Part shown: positions 1 through 5,682 of the stretch, in pieces
Layout of the letters: every line of letters begins with the position of its first letter
Position numbering within the stretch: the stretch's first letter is position 1
Assembly (NCBI GenBank): GCA_024276395.1
Contig: JAJRXH010000691.1
Coordinates: forward strand, 1 to 6,330
Length of the DNA stretch: 6,330 nucleotides
Direction of reading: 5' to 3'
From: an archaeon
GTDB taxonomy: Archaea > Asgardarchaeota > Heimdallarchaeia > Hodarchaeales > S146-22
Made by a program: the position numbers and the translations under genes
The notes under the pieces: model-generated
Database searches by the model: none
The model's input: the letters and a program-made list of their open reading frames with translations, nothing else
Told to the model about the DNA's origin: nothing

Positions 1-1
1 A

Positions 2-208
2 CTTGTCCTTGTAATGATTGTCGGAATGGCCATCATCGCCTCCATTCTAACGAGTGGCAACGCCACTGATTATAGTTTCTTCTTGGTGATTGGTCTCGTG
101 GCAATACCCTTCGTGGGAATCTCAACCATCGAAAACGTCATCAAGAGAGCATATCCAAAGAAAAGGAGAAAAAAAACTTTCAAGTTTGACTGGCAAAAAG
201 ATGACTGA
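2..208 (+). CDS. C-terminal end of a small membrane protein (5' partial)
   Basis: The reading frame is open to the first bases of the window, so the protein probably starts upstream. ATG codons at 14 and 26 lack a ribosome binding site in the few bases visible before them. The 68 visible residues form a hydrophobic segment (about 1-16), a short polar loop with an N-glycosylation sequon (NAT, residues 20-22), a second hydrophobic segment (about 24-41), and a strongly basic tail with the run KKRRKK. By the positive-inside rule the tail should be cytoplasmic and the loop external. The stop is TGA. The gene converges on the dehydrogenase-like gene with only 9 bases between the two stops. I do not recognise the family and assign no function; the missing N-terminal part would decide it. 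Confidence 0.6.
   Translation, partial: LVLVMIVGMAIIASILTSGNATDYSFFLVIGLVAIPFVGISTIENVIKRAYPKKRRKKTFKFDWQKDD
161..176 (-). terminator. Candidate T-rich terminator for the dehydrogenase gene
   Basis: Read on the minus strand, this stretch is a run of eight T followed by CTCC and a second T4 run, about 40-55 bases past the dehydrogenase stop at 218. Archaeal intrinsic termination depends mainly on T tracts in the non-template strand, so this is a plausible terminator. It lies inside the coding region of the converging gene, where it encodes the basic tail, so the A/T run may simply reflect lysine codons. No supporting hairpin was found. Confidence 0.35.
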
Positions 209-217
209 TGCTTTACA

Positions 218-1360
218 TCACGGTCGGCCCTGAACAGTCAAGCGAATGGAGATTTTTCTTTCTTTTAGTCCTCTTACAACCTCGTTGAAATTACTTGGAG
301 TCTGAGCAACCATTTCTGGTGGACATATCCCTTTATTAATTATTTTACCGTCAAGCATCAACCGAACAGTCATGCTACAAGTAAATCCAGTGGTTCGTGC
401 CATTGATAATAGTTTCTCTTCTTCGTCATATCTATCGTATAGCTCAAACAAAAGTTGCGTGTGCTTTCCATCCTTCATTCCACCAATGACAATCCTCATA
501 ATGGTAAGATCTTTTTCTCCTTCTTCCAGTTTCCATTGCTTGAGAAGGATTCGAGAAGTGAAATCAAGTGGTTTAATTGGGACTCCATTTACATCAAAAG
601 GCTGATCATCAAAAAATCCCAAGTCCCTTAACAGGATGATCTTTTCAGCATGACCTGGATAACGCAAGGTTTTTTCACGCATGGTGGATACTGGAATGGT
701 TTGCAACAACGTGCGCAATCCATCGGTATTAAAGGCCTCTAGAGTTCCCACTTCTTCAAAATCAACTAGTTCTAGGTCGCTTAGTGCTGGTTTTGTTATC
801 GTGTTACCATATTCTCTCAATCTGACAGGACGAGTATATTCTTCTATCACATCAATTGGTGAAAAAGTCGCTTTGTATTCAAAAGGCCAGGACCGTTTTT
901 GCGGTAAACCTCCCACGTAACAACTAAAAGATTCAATTTCATCAAAAATCGTAGTAGCATATCCCAAAACCATATTACTAAGTCCCGGAGCTACACCACA
1001 ATCAACAACAGCGGTTATCTTCTTCTCTTTTGCCAAAGCATCTAACAAGAAAGCATCTTCTGGAAAAAAAGAAATGTCAACAATATTTTTTCCAGCAGTA
1101 ATAACAGATTGCAACACTTGAAATCCCATAAACCCCGGGACAGCACCAACCACTAAATCAAACTCTCCCACCAAGTTTTCCACTGCTTCAGTGTTTGAAA
1201 GATCTTCCACGATTCCATCTATCCCAAATAAATCTTTCATCCATTTAATCCGATCTTTACTGATGTCCGCCACCGTCACGCTAAGGTCATCATCTTTCGA
1301 TAAATCACGGGCAATTGCATTCCCAACTAAACCGGTACCAAGTACAATGATCTTTTTCAA
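218..1360 (-). CDS. Saccharopine dehydrogenase / L-lysine dehydrogenase-like NAD(P)-binding oxidoreductase
   Basis: A 380-residue cytoplasmic protein. It opens with a Rossmann fold: GTGLVG at residues 8-13 is the dinucleotide loop, and Asp32 at the end of the second strand suggests NAD(H) rather than NADP(H). A conserved segment at about 120-127 (DCGVAPGL) and further motifs VGGLPQ (149-154), EAFNTDG (208-214) and LRYPGHAEK (232-240) follow. These resemble, from memory, bacterial L-lysine dehydrogenases (about 380 residues) within the saccharopine dehydrogenase family. Relatives deaminate lysine or act on saccharopine, so the exact substrate is not settled here. The start is TTG at 1358-1360: it is preceded by GGGAGG at 1370-1375, and the nearby upstream ATG is out of frame and soon stopped. 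The gene lies 54 bases downstream of serS on the same strand and may be co-transcribed with it. Family call strong, substrate weak. Confidence 0.88.
   Translation of the reverse strand: MKKIIVLGTGLVGNAIARDLSKDDDLSVTVADISKDRIKWMKDLFGIDGIVEDLSNTEAVENLVGEFDLVVGAVPGFMGFQVLQSVITAGKNIVDISFFPEDAFLLDALAKEKKITAVVDCGVAPGLSNMVLGYATTIFDEIESFSCYVGGLPQKRSWPFEYKATFSPIDVIEEYTRPVRLREYGNTITKPALSDLELVDFEEVGTLEAFNTDGLRTLLQTIPVSTMREKTLRYPGHAEKIILLRDLGFFDDQPFDVNGVPIKPLDFTSRILLKQWKLEEGEKDLTIMRIVIGGMKDGKHTQLLFELYDRYDEEEKLLSMARTTGFTCSMTVRLMLDGKIINKGICPPEMVAQTPSNFNEVVRGLKERKISIRLTVQGRP
253..266 (+). terminator. Candidate T-rich terminator for the small membrane protein gene
   Basis: A tract of five T, C, three T, C, four T lies 45-58 bases past the TGA of the small membrane protein, within the last codons of the converging dehydrogenase. 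It fits the T-tract type of archaeal terminator and mirrors the tract at 161-176. The evidence is base composition and position only. Confidence 0.3.
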
Positions 1361-1369
1361 CCTAATTTT

Positions 1370-1375
1370 CCTCCC
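1370..1375 (-). promoter_or_regulatory. Ribosome binding site setting a TTG start
   Basis: The minus strand reads GGGAGG, nine bases before TTG at 1360. This strong Shine-Dalgarno sequence supports the unusual TTG start of the dehydrogenase-like gene. The first encoded residues (KKIIVLGTGLVG) are exactly where a Rossmann domain should begin. Confidence 0.65.
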
Positions 1376-1414
1376 ATTACATAAAGAAGAAAGTAAAGAT
1401 GAGATAAAAGATCA

Positions 1415-2785
1415 TCACAATTTCTTTCTTGGTTCAATGTATTCCTTTGGAGCCGATTCGTAAGCAGCTAGATATTTCCGAAGTACCTTTGGAATTTCAA
1501 TGGTACCATTGGGTTGCTGATAATTCTCAAATATAGCAATGAGAGTTCTTGTCGTGGCCAAGGCCGTCGAATTCAAAGTGTGAACAAATCCCTTTGCTGG
1601 ATAGCCCTTTTTCTCCGCGTATCTAATCTTTAATCGGTAAGATTGCCAATCCGTGCAATTACTACAGGAGACCACTTCTCTAAACCGACCTTGACCCGGC
1701 ATCCACGCTTCAATATCGTATTTTTTTGCAGCCACCACGCCAAGGTCACCAGTACAAATGTTCACCACCCGATAAGGAATCTCGAGGCCTTGCCATAGCT
1801 TTTCTGCATTCTGAATCAAGTATTCATGCCATTTCCAGGATTCTTCTGGTAAGCAAAAGATGAATTGTTCTACTTTATTGAACTGATGAACCCTAAATAT
1901 ACCTTTTGTATCCTTACCATGAGCTCCAGCTTCTTTTCTAAAGCAAGGACTGAATCCAGCCATTTTTACGGGAAGATCACCGATTTCAATGGTTTCATCC
2001 TTGAAATAAGCAGCAATGGGATGCTCAGAGGTGGCGATAAGAAAGAGATCCTCATCTTCAATTTTATAGAGGGCATCAATGAAATCTTGAACAGCAGTTA
2101 CACCCTGATATGCTGCACGATTCATCATATAAGGAGGGACTGTAAGCGTGAATCCTTCTTTTTGTAGGAAATCCATGGCATATCCGACTAAAGCGTGCTC
2201 TAACCAGATTATATCATTCAAAAGGTAATAAAATCTAGAGCCAGCTACTTTAGCAGCACGTTCAGTATCTGCAAAGCCGCGAGGTTCAATCAAATCGATG
2301 TGGCTAAACAACGGATAATTGACAACATCAAGTTTCACGGTAGAAGCAAATTCTCCTAAATTCTCCTTGATTTTATCCAAATTCTCTTTTTTTACCTTCA
2401 TTTTTCCATAAAATCTGATAGGAACATTTTCCATGTCATCTTTCCCAATTGGAACGCTCTCGTGAATGACGTTGGGGAAATTGAGCAAAATCTGCTCTCT
2501 TTTCGTACTCACTTCATCATGTTGCTTCTCTAATCTATTCACGGACTCTCTCAAGTCTTTTGCCTGCTGAATGAGTTGTTGTTTTTCATCTTTCGGAGCC
2601 TTTGCTATCTTCTTCGAAACTGAATTCAGTTCCTTTCGCAGCTGATTAAGCTGGTGGTGCAGTTTTCTCCACTCTTCATCTAACTTGATGGCTTCATCGA
2701 CCTTGGTAACATCCATTCCACGCCTTTCTAGACTCTCACGTAGCTTGTCTGGATTATTTCTCACATAATCTAACATGCTCCACAT
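1415..2785 (-). CDS. serS: Seryl-tRNA synthetase (standard, non-methanogenic type)
   Basis: This cytoplasmic class II aminoacyl-tRNA synthetase charges tRNA(Ser) with serine using ATP. From the chosen start it has 456 residues, somewhat longer than typical bacterial enzymes (about 420-430). The start reads MWSMLDYVRNNPDKLRESL, close to the usual SerRS opening. An N-terminal charged helical hairpin (about residues 30-105) is the tRNA-binding arm. The catalytic domain has TSEHPIA (252-258) in serine binding, motif 2 with FRKEAGAHG (282-290) through RVHQFNKVEQF (298-308), and motif 3 with LNSTALATTRTLIAIFENYQ (404-423), including the conserved Arg. An in-frame ATG at 2821 would add 12 residues, but AAGGTG precedes the ATG at 2785 at good spacing. 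A third ATG at 2776 is too close to its GGAG. The lysine-rich stretch at about 124-142 is probably the source of the extra length. Stop is TGA. Confidence 0.97.
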   Translation of the reverse strand: MWSMLDYVRNNPDKLRESLERRGMDVTKVDEAIKLDEEWRKLHHQLNQLRKELNSVSKKIAKAPKDEKQQLIQQAKDLRESVNRLEKQHDEVSTKREQILLNFPNVIHESVPIGKDDMENVPIRFYGKMKVKKENLDKIKENLGEFASTVKLDVVNYPLFSHIDLIEPRGFADTERAAKVAGSRFYYLLNDIIWLEHALVGYAMDFLQKEGFTLTVPPYMMNRAAYQGVTAVQDFIDALYKIEDEDLFLIATSEHPIAAYFKDETIEIGDLPVKMAGFSPCFRKEAGAHGKDTKGIFRVHQFNKVEQFIFCLPEESWKWHEYLIQNAEKLWQGLEIPYRVVNICTGDLGVVAAKKYDIEAWMPGQGRFREVVSCSNCTDWQSYRLKIRYAEKKGYPAKGFVHTLNSTALATTRTLIAIFENYQQPNGTIEIPKVLRKYLAAYESAPKEYIEPRKKL

Positions 2786-2792
2786 TCTTTCA

Positions 2793-2798
2793 CACCTT
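2793..2798 (-). promoter_or_regulatory. Ribosome binding site deciding the serS start
   Basis: The minus strand reads AAGGTG, seven bases before the ATG at 2785. GGTG-type sites are typical of archaea. This favours the 456-residue serS product over the longer frame from 2821 and the shorter one from 2776. Confidence 0.65.
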
Positions 2799-2822
2799 GA
2801 CGAAAACATTATTAAAACCACG

Positions 2823-2848
2823 CTTCAAGTAACACTTTGAAGGGTGTT
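2823..2848 (-). repeat. Two overlapping, mutually exclusive inverted repeats upstream of serS
   Basis: On the minus strand, AACAC (2848-2844) can pair with GTGTT (2835-2831) around an 8-base loop. CTTCAA (2842-2837) can pair with TTGAAG (2828-2823), also around an 8-base loop. Each arm pair uses bases in the other's loop, so both cannot form at once. The stems are short (5 and 6 pairs) in A/T-rich DNA, so chance is a real possibility. They lie 38-63 bases before the serS start and may be in its leader or around its transcription start. Confidence 0.35.
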
Positions 2849-2863
2849 TTAATTGATTTAAGT
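2847..2863. promoter_or_regulatory. A/T-rich candidate core promoter region between divergent genes
   Basis: The stretch TTTTAATTGATTTAAGT contains TATA-like elements for either direction. Read rightwards it would place a start near 2875, giving a leader of about 55-60 bases for the surface-protein gene. Read leftwards it would place a start near 2825-2835 for serS. A second leftward element, TTTTAATA at 2817-2810, would give an almost leaderless serS mRNA and leave out the ribosome binding site, so it fits less well. No element is a strong consensus match. Confidence 0.3.
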
Positions 2864-2887
2864 TAATTCGTCTTTCAGTTAATTCGT
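2861..2887. repeat. Direct repeat AGTTAATTCGT, two copies 16 bases apart
   Basis: Identical 11-base copies lie at 2861-2871 and 2877-2887, offset by 16 bases (about one and a half helical turns). The core TTCGT recurs at 2887-2891 and 2893-2897, and inverted as ACGAA at 2905-2909. A cluster of one short motif between divergent genes suggests binding sites for a regulator. The binding protein is not identifiable from the window. Confidence 0.6.
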
Positions 2888-2892
2888 TCGTA

Positions 2893-2909
2893 TTCGTAAT
2901 TGTTACGAA
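2893..2909. promoter_or_regulatory. Perfect 7+7 base dyad, candidate operator
   Basis: TTCGTAA, a three-base spacer TTG, then TTACGAA form a perfect inverted repeat of 17 bases. It lies 25 bases before the surface-protein start and directly after the AGTTAATTCGT repeats, whose TTCGT core it shares. The symmetry fits a dimeric winged-helix or ribbon-helix regulator. It sits between the proposed promoter and the start codon of the rightward gene, where bound protein could block transcription. The site is visible; its use as an operator is inference. Confidence 0.45.
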
Positions 2910-2923
2910 GACATCCTGTCACT

Positions 2924-2929
2924 GGGTGA
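2924..2929 (+). promoter_or_regulatory. Ribosome binding site of the surface-protein gene
   Basis: GGGTGA, five bases before ATG at 2935, is a typical archaeal Shine-Dalgarno sequence. It fixes the start and supports translation of this otherwise unrecognised gene. Confidence 0.65.
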
Positions 2930-2934
2930 TGTAA

Positions 2935-3861
2935 ATGCCAAATAATTACTGGTCAAAATGTACAATCACGACCTCCACAACAATAGCGGTTCTAACCATA
3001 ATCAGTGCTATTTTTCTACAGACGTTAGCGGTAACAGGCCAGATAGCTAACAACAGCATCACGATTTTCCAAATCACGATGAAACAAGACGATGAAAAAA
3101 TTGATTTCAAGGTATTTTCAACTCTTGAGACAGAATTAACCATCAAATCTAATAGTGATAATTCGACAATAAAAAAACTACGAGGCAAAATGTTCCCTAA
3201 TTCGCTCAATCACATCATATCAAGACTCTTGCAAGCGGGCATTAATGAATTAAATTCAGACAAAGGCAATACTAACGTGTACATCAACTACGACAACTTA
3301 GTTGTCAATGTGACTTATGATTCATTCGAATCTACTGTTCAAGAGGTTCATCAGATCGTTGAAGGGACATTAGACCGTTACTCTGGAGAAGCATTCAATT
3401 CACCGATGTCATGGCCATTAGACATCAGCGTAATCGTTCTGGAGAGTTACCCAGAGCAATATGACCTTCAAGCCATAATTCAAAGAAATGATGATCCTTT
3501 AACGGTCGTGCTGAAAGTTAATGTAAGTCTTGATGTCATGTTAACATCTAACATGTCCAAAAGAATCTATCATGATGAAATTACCATTGAAATAGCCTCT
3601 GGAGGAAGATCTTCTGTCGTAAAGTTTCTAACATTCTCACTAGGTGAATCATACCGCCCAGAAGATGTTTCATTCACCATCTCGGCCAATTCAGATGTTT
3701 TTCTCATTTACAATCTACAAGAAGGAAGTTTAGAGGCCTTTACAAGCAGCGATAAAAGCCAGAATGAATCTTCTACTAAGCCCGTGAGTCTGGAGGCAAT
3801 GCCTTCATTCTTTCTAGTTATGACCGCAATGGCCTTAATTTTACGTCAAAAAAGGAAATGA
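2935..3861 (+). CDS. Predicted secreted, membrane-anchored, N-glycosylated surface protein, unknown function
   Basis: The 308-residue product starts with a signal segment: hydrophobic core about 15-33 after Lys8, with possible cleavage near 35. It ends with a short hydrophobic stretch (about 290-303) followed by RQKRK. Between them lies a polar, beta-rich ectodomain of about 250 residues with six N-glycosylation sequons, at Asn39, 76, 125, 196, 206 and 277. The only Cys is in the signal region. Residues about 270-284 are Ser/Thr-rich and could be a stalk. The tail (Pro290, short hydrophobic core, basic end) recalls archaeal PGF/PEF-CTERM sorting signals, but no exact known motif is present, so it may just be a transmembrane anchor. 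The gene is divergent from serS with the repeat cluster between them. Stop is TGA; six A at 3848-3853 could act as a T tract for the converging regulator. I do not recognise the family. Confidence 0.8.
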   Translation: MPNNYWSKCTITTSTTIAVLTIISAIFLQTLAVTGQIANNSITIFQITMKQDDEKIDFKVFSTLETELTIKSNSDNSTIKKLRGKMFPNSLNHIISRLLQAGINELNSDKGNTNVYINYDNLVVNVTYDSFESTVQEVHQIVEGTLDRYSGEAFNSPMSWPLDISVIVLESYPEQYDLQAIIQRNDDPLTVVLKVNVSLDVMLTSNMSKRIYHDEITIEIASGGRSSVVKFLTFSLGESYRPEDVSFTISANSDVFLIYNLQEGSLEAFTSSDKSQNESSTKPVSLEAMPSFFLVMTAMALILRQKRK

Positions 3862-3918
3862 TGAATTAAACCAATGGCATAGCATCTGTTGAACAAAGTC
3901 GTAACATGGAAACAGCCA

Positions 3919-4572
3919 TTATAGAACGCGCCTTAGGTCTAATCCGACGTCGGAGAACAAATCCAAGATTTTTCGGCGGTATTCTTGAAAACTAGGATCG
4001 TCTGGCAAGATTAACCACGTCATAAACCATAATACATTCCGCACGAGATGTTCTTCCTCAACGCATCCGGTAAACAAGTGAGCAATACTAGTCAAAGCAT
4101 TTTTCTGGATATCGTGAATCTTCTGCATCAACTTGAGAAGTTCATCTTCCTTTTCAGGTGATAACTTTACGTTCAAGTCATTTGTGATGGCTACCGCCCC
4201 TTTCTTCAAGTTTTTAAGATCTAGCGTACAAGGCACGGCCATTTGAGAAATCAGAAAAAGCGGAGCAGTTCTTCGGTAATACGTGACAGTACATTTCCCT
4301 TTTTGCTCTTCTTTAGCTACCTCAATGAGACCATATTTTTTCAACAATTAAATATGATGATACAAGCTTGTTACCGAGCGGTTCAAGGCATTAGCGATTT
4401 CTGCCACTGTCATCTCATATCGTCTCGGGGCCTCGTCTTCATCGGAAAGAGGAACGCCATTTCTCAGCACGTGAAGAATTTCTCTTCGAATTTCACTCTG
4501 TAACACGCTAACTTGATCAGGATCCTCCAAAATCTTGATTATTGGACGTTTTTTCTTTTGTTTTTTAGACAT
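3919..4572 (-). pseudogene. ArsR-like winged-helix transcription regulator interrupted by one in-frame TAA
   Basis: Two stretches in one frame, joined only by TAA at 4348-4350, make a single regulator of 217 codons before its own final TAA. The first part (from ATG 4572) has a Lys-rich start, helix 1 around SEIRREILHVLRN, an acidic linker with SDEDE, then the helix-turn-helix TVAEIANALNRSVTSLYHHI. The stop falls exactly here. The frame resumes with LLKKYGLIEVAKEE and a wing ending in TVTYYRRTA, followed by a helical C-terminal domain of about 115 residues, probably for dimerisation or sensing. Neither half alone would make a complete winged helix. No other stop or frameshift is present, so the change is recent, an assembly error, or read through. 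TTG codons directly after the stop could allow restart, giving only the second part. A GTG at 4590 is a weaker alternative start. The gene converges on the surface-protein gene and has its own promoter. Confidence 0.8.
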
Positions 4573-4626
4573 CCTCTGAACCCCTTCCACTCGAGAGATT
4601 ACTCATGAGCAGACATCATCTTTTGG

Positions 4627-4636
4627 TTTTATATAG
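4627..4636 (-). promoter_or_regulatory. TATA-box promoter of the winged-helix regulator
   Basis: The minus strand reads CTATATAAAA, the best archaeal TATA match in the window. A start about 25 bases downstream (near 4605) would give a leader of about 33 bases before ATG 4572. Just upstream, AGAA (4635-4638) and TTCT (4644-4647) flank five bases as a small inverted repeat overlapping the TATA box, a possible autoregulatory operator. The promoter call is fair, the operator weak. Confidence 0.55.
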
Positions 4637-4674
4637 AATCGGGTTCTGACAAGCACCTGCCTCAACTACAACTT

Positions 4675-5658
4675 TCAATCTTTTTTTGCATCTGAAACGA
4701 TGAACTTCATGTATTCGATAATTTGAGACAGACTAGCTTGCCGTTGTTGAGTTAATTTTTCATACAATCTTTGTTTAAATTCGGTGACTGTCTCAAATTG
4801 GACGAGATCTTCCCTAGATAACTCCAAGCTCGCCAATAGTTCGGGAGGTAATCGGTCAATGATTTGCATTGGATTGAACTCCAGTCGAGAAAACAATGTT
4901 GCCAGTTGGAGATTATCAATTCTAATGTCATTTTTGAGCATGAGCATCAAGCCAAAATAATAGAGTGCCATCGAAATGAAGAGAATGAGCCAAAACCCTA
5001 TCCTTGTAAACAAATCTGAAATTTCCGTGGGAATCACGAAAAATGATTCAATTTCTTGCAAGATTAAAAGAATTGCAGAAACGACTAGGAGAAAATAATT
5101 ACCCCACCGAAAATCCCTTAAAATGATGAAAATGTTCTCATTACCGTATCGTGGAGGGTATACTCTCCAGACAGCTGCAATGTACTTGAGAATGAGAATG
5201 GAACCTGCTGATGCAATTATTAAAAAAGCTAATACTACATTAGACCCAATCCACACTACCTGCAGTGAAGACGGATAGCCTACATACCATCCAGCGATGA
5301 AAACCATCAGCCCTTGCAACATGGAGAACAAATGAGAAAAAGAGCTCTCTATTAATCTTCCATGTGCTCTAATAAGAAAAAGTCCCACAAACCATATCCC
5401 CACGTGCATTAACTTGGTCAGAACATACGGATCTCTCCAAAAAATGTCCCATTGATTCAAATCAAAAGCCGTGATTAAAAGCCGGTACAGAATCGTGTTG
5501 ATAACTAAAAATGCACTCACACCCATCATAAAAAGATCAAATGCCATTTCATTATGATTCAGTCGATATTCCCGATAAAACACGTGAGTCAGATACGAAA
5601 CTCCAATTGCCATCACGATGCCTAACAAAAAACTTACTACATCCAAAATCCAAACCAT
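4675..5658 (-). CDS. Seven-helix membrane protein with soluble C-terminal tail, unknown function
   Basis: The 327-residue protein has about seven hydrophobic helices at roughly residues 5-27, 39-62, 80-98, 108-128, 132-160, 186-208 and 218-241. A polar, largely helical tail of about 85 residues (242-327) follows. With seven helices the tail is cytoplasmic if the N-terminus is outside. No kinase, transporter or retinal-binding motif is visible: the last helix has no Lys suited to retinal. His85 and His99 in helix 3 are 14 residues apart, a spacing seen in haem-binding helices of b-type cytochromes, but paired His on another helix are not clear. The start ATG has GGTGA at 5665-5669, six bases upstream. 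The gene follows the methyltransferase by 24 bases, so they are probably one operon. A sensory or scaffold role would fit the architecture but is only a guess; family not recognised. Confidence 0.82.
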   Translation of the reverse strand: MVWILDVVSFLLGIVMAIGVSYLTHVFYREYRLNHNEMAFDLFMMGVSAFLVINTILYRLLITAFDLNQWDIFWRDPYVLTKLMHVGIWFVGLFLIRAHGRLIESSFSHLFSMLQGLMVFIAGWYVGYPSSLQVVWIGSNVVLAFLIIASAGSILILKYIAAVWRVYPPRYGNENIFIILRDFRWGNYFLLVVSAILLILQEIESFFVIPTEISDLFTRIGFWLILFISMALYYFGLMLMLKNDIRIDNLQLATLFSRLEFNPMQIIDRLPPELLASLELSREDLVQFETVTEFKQRLYEKLTQQRQASLSQIIEYMKFIVSDAKKD

Positions 5659-5664
5659 TTTCCT

Positions 5665-5669
5665 TCACC
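5665..5669 (-). promoter_or_regulatory. Ribosome binding site of the seven-helix protein
   Basis: The minus strand reads GGTGA followed by AGGAAA directly before ATG at 5658, a six-base spacing. It lies in the 24-base gap after the methyltransferase stop and supports translation from this start in a shared transcript. Confidence 0.65.
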
Positions 5670-5682
5670 AGTGTCCTTCCCA

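Noticed and set aside
372..920. Two plus-strand open frames opposite the dehydrogenase gene
   Set aside because: Serine-rich readings antisense to a conserved enzyme; no sign of independent coding.
1865..2167. Plus-strand open frame of 100 codons inside serS
   Set aside because: It is antisense to a conserved part of the synthetase catalytic domain; the product shows no domain or signal.
2786..2934. Repeat-rich intergenic region as a replication origin or CRISPR leader
   Set aside because: Only two copies of an 11-base repeat with no spacers of constant length, and no Cdc6/Orc1 gene nearby; an operator cluster is simpler.
4348..4350. Internal stop as a pyrrolysine or selenocysteine codon
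   Set aside because: Pyrrolysine uses UAG and selenocysteine UGA; this codon is UAA.
4243..4503. Plus-strand open frame of 86 codons opposite the broken regulator
   Set aside because: It crosses the interrupted winged-helix gene, which shows clear coding features on the other strand; no ribosome binding site or recognisable product.
4675..5658. Seven helices as a microbial rhodopsin
   Set aside because: The last helix lacks the retinal-binding lysine, and helix 3 lacks the usual Asp/Thr/Asp-type pattern.
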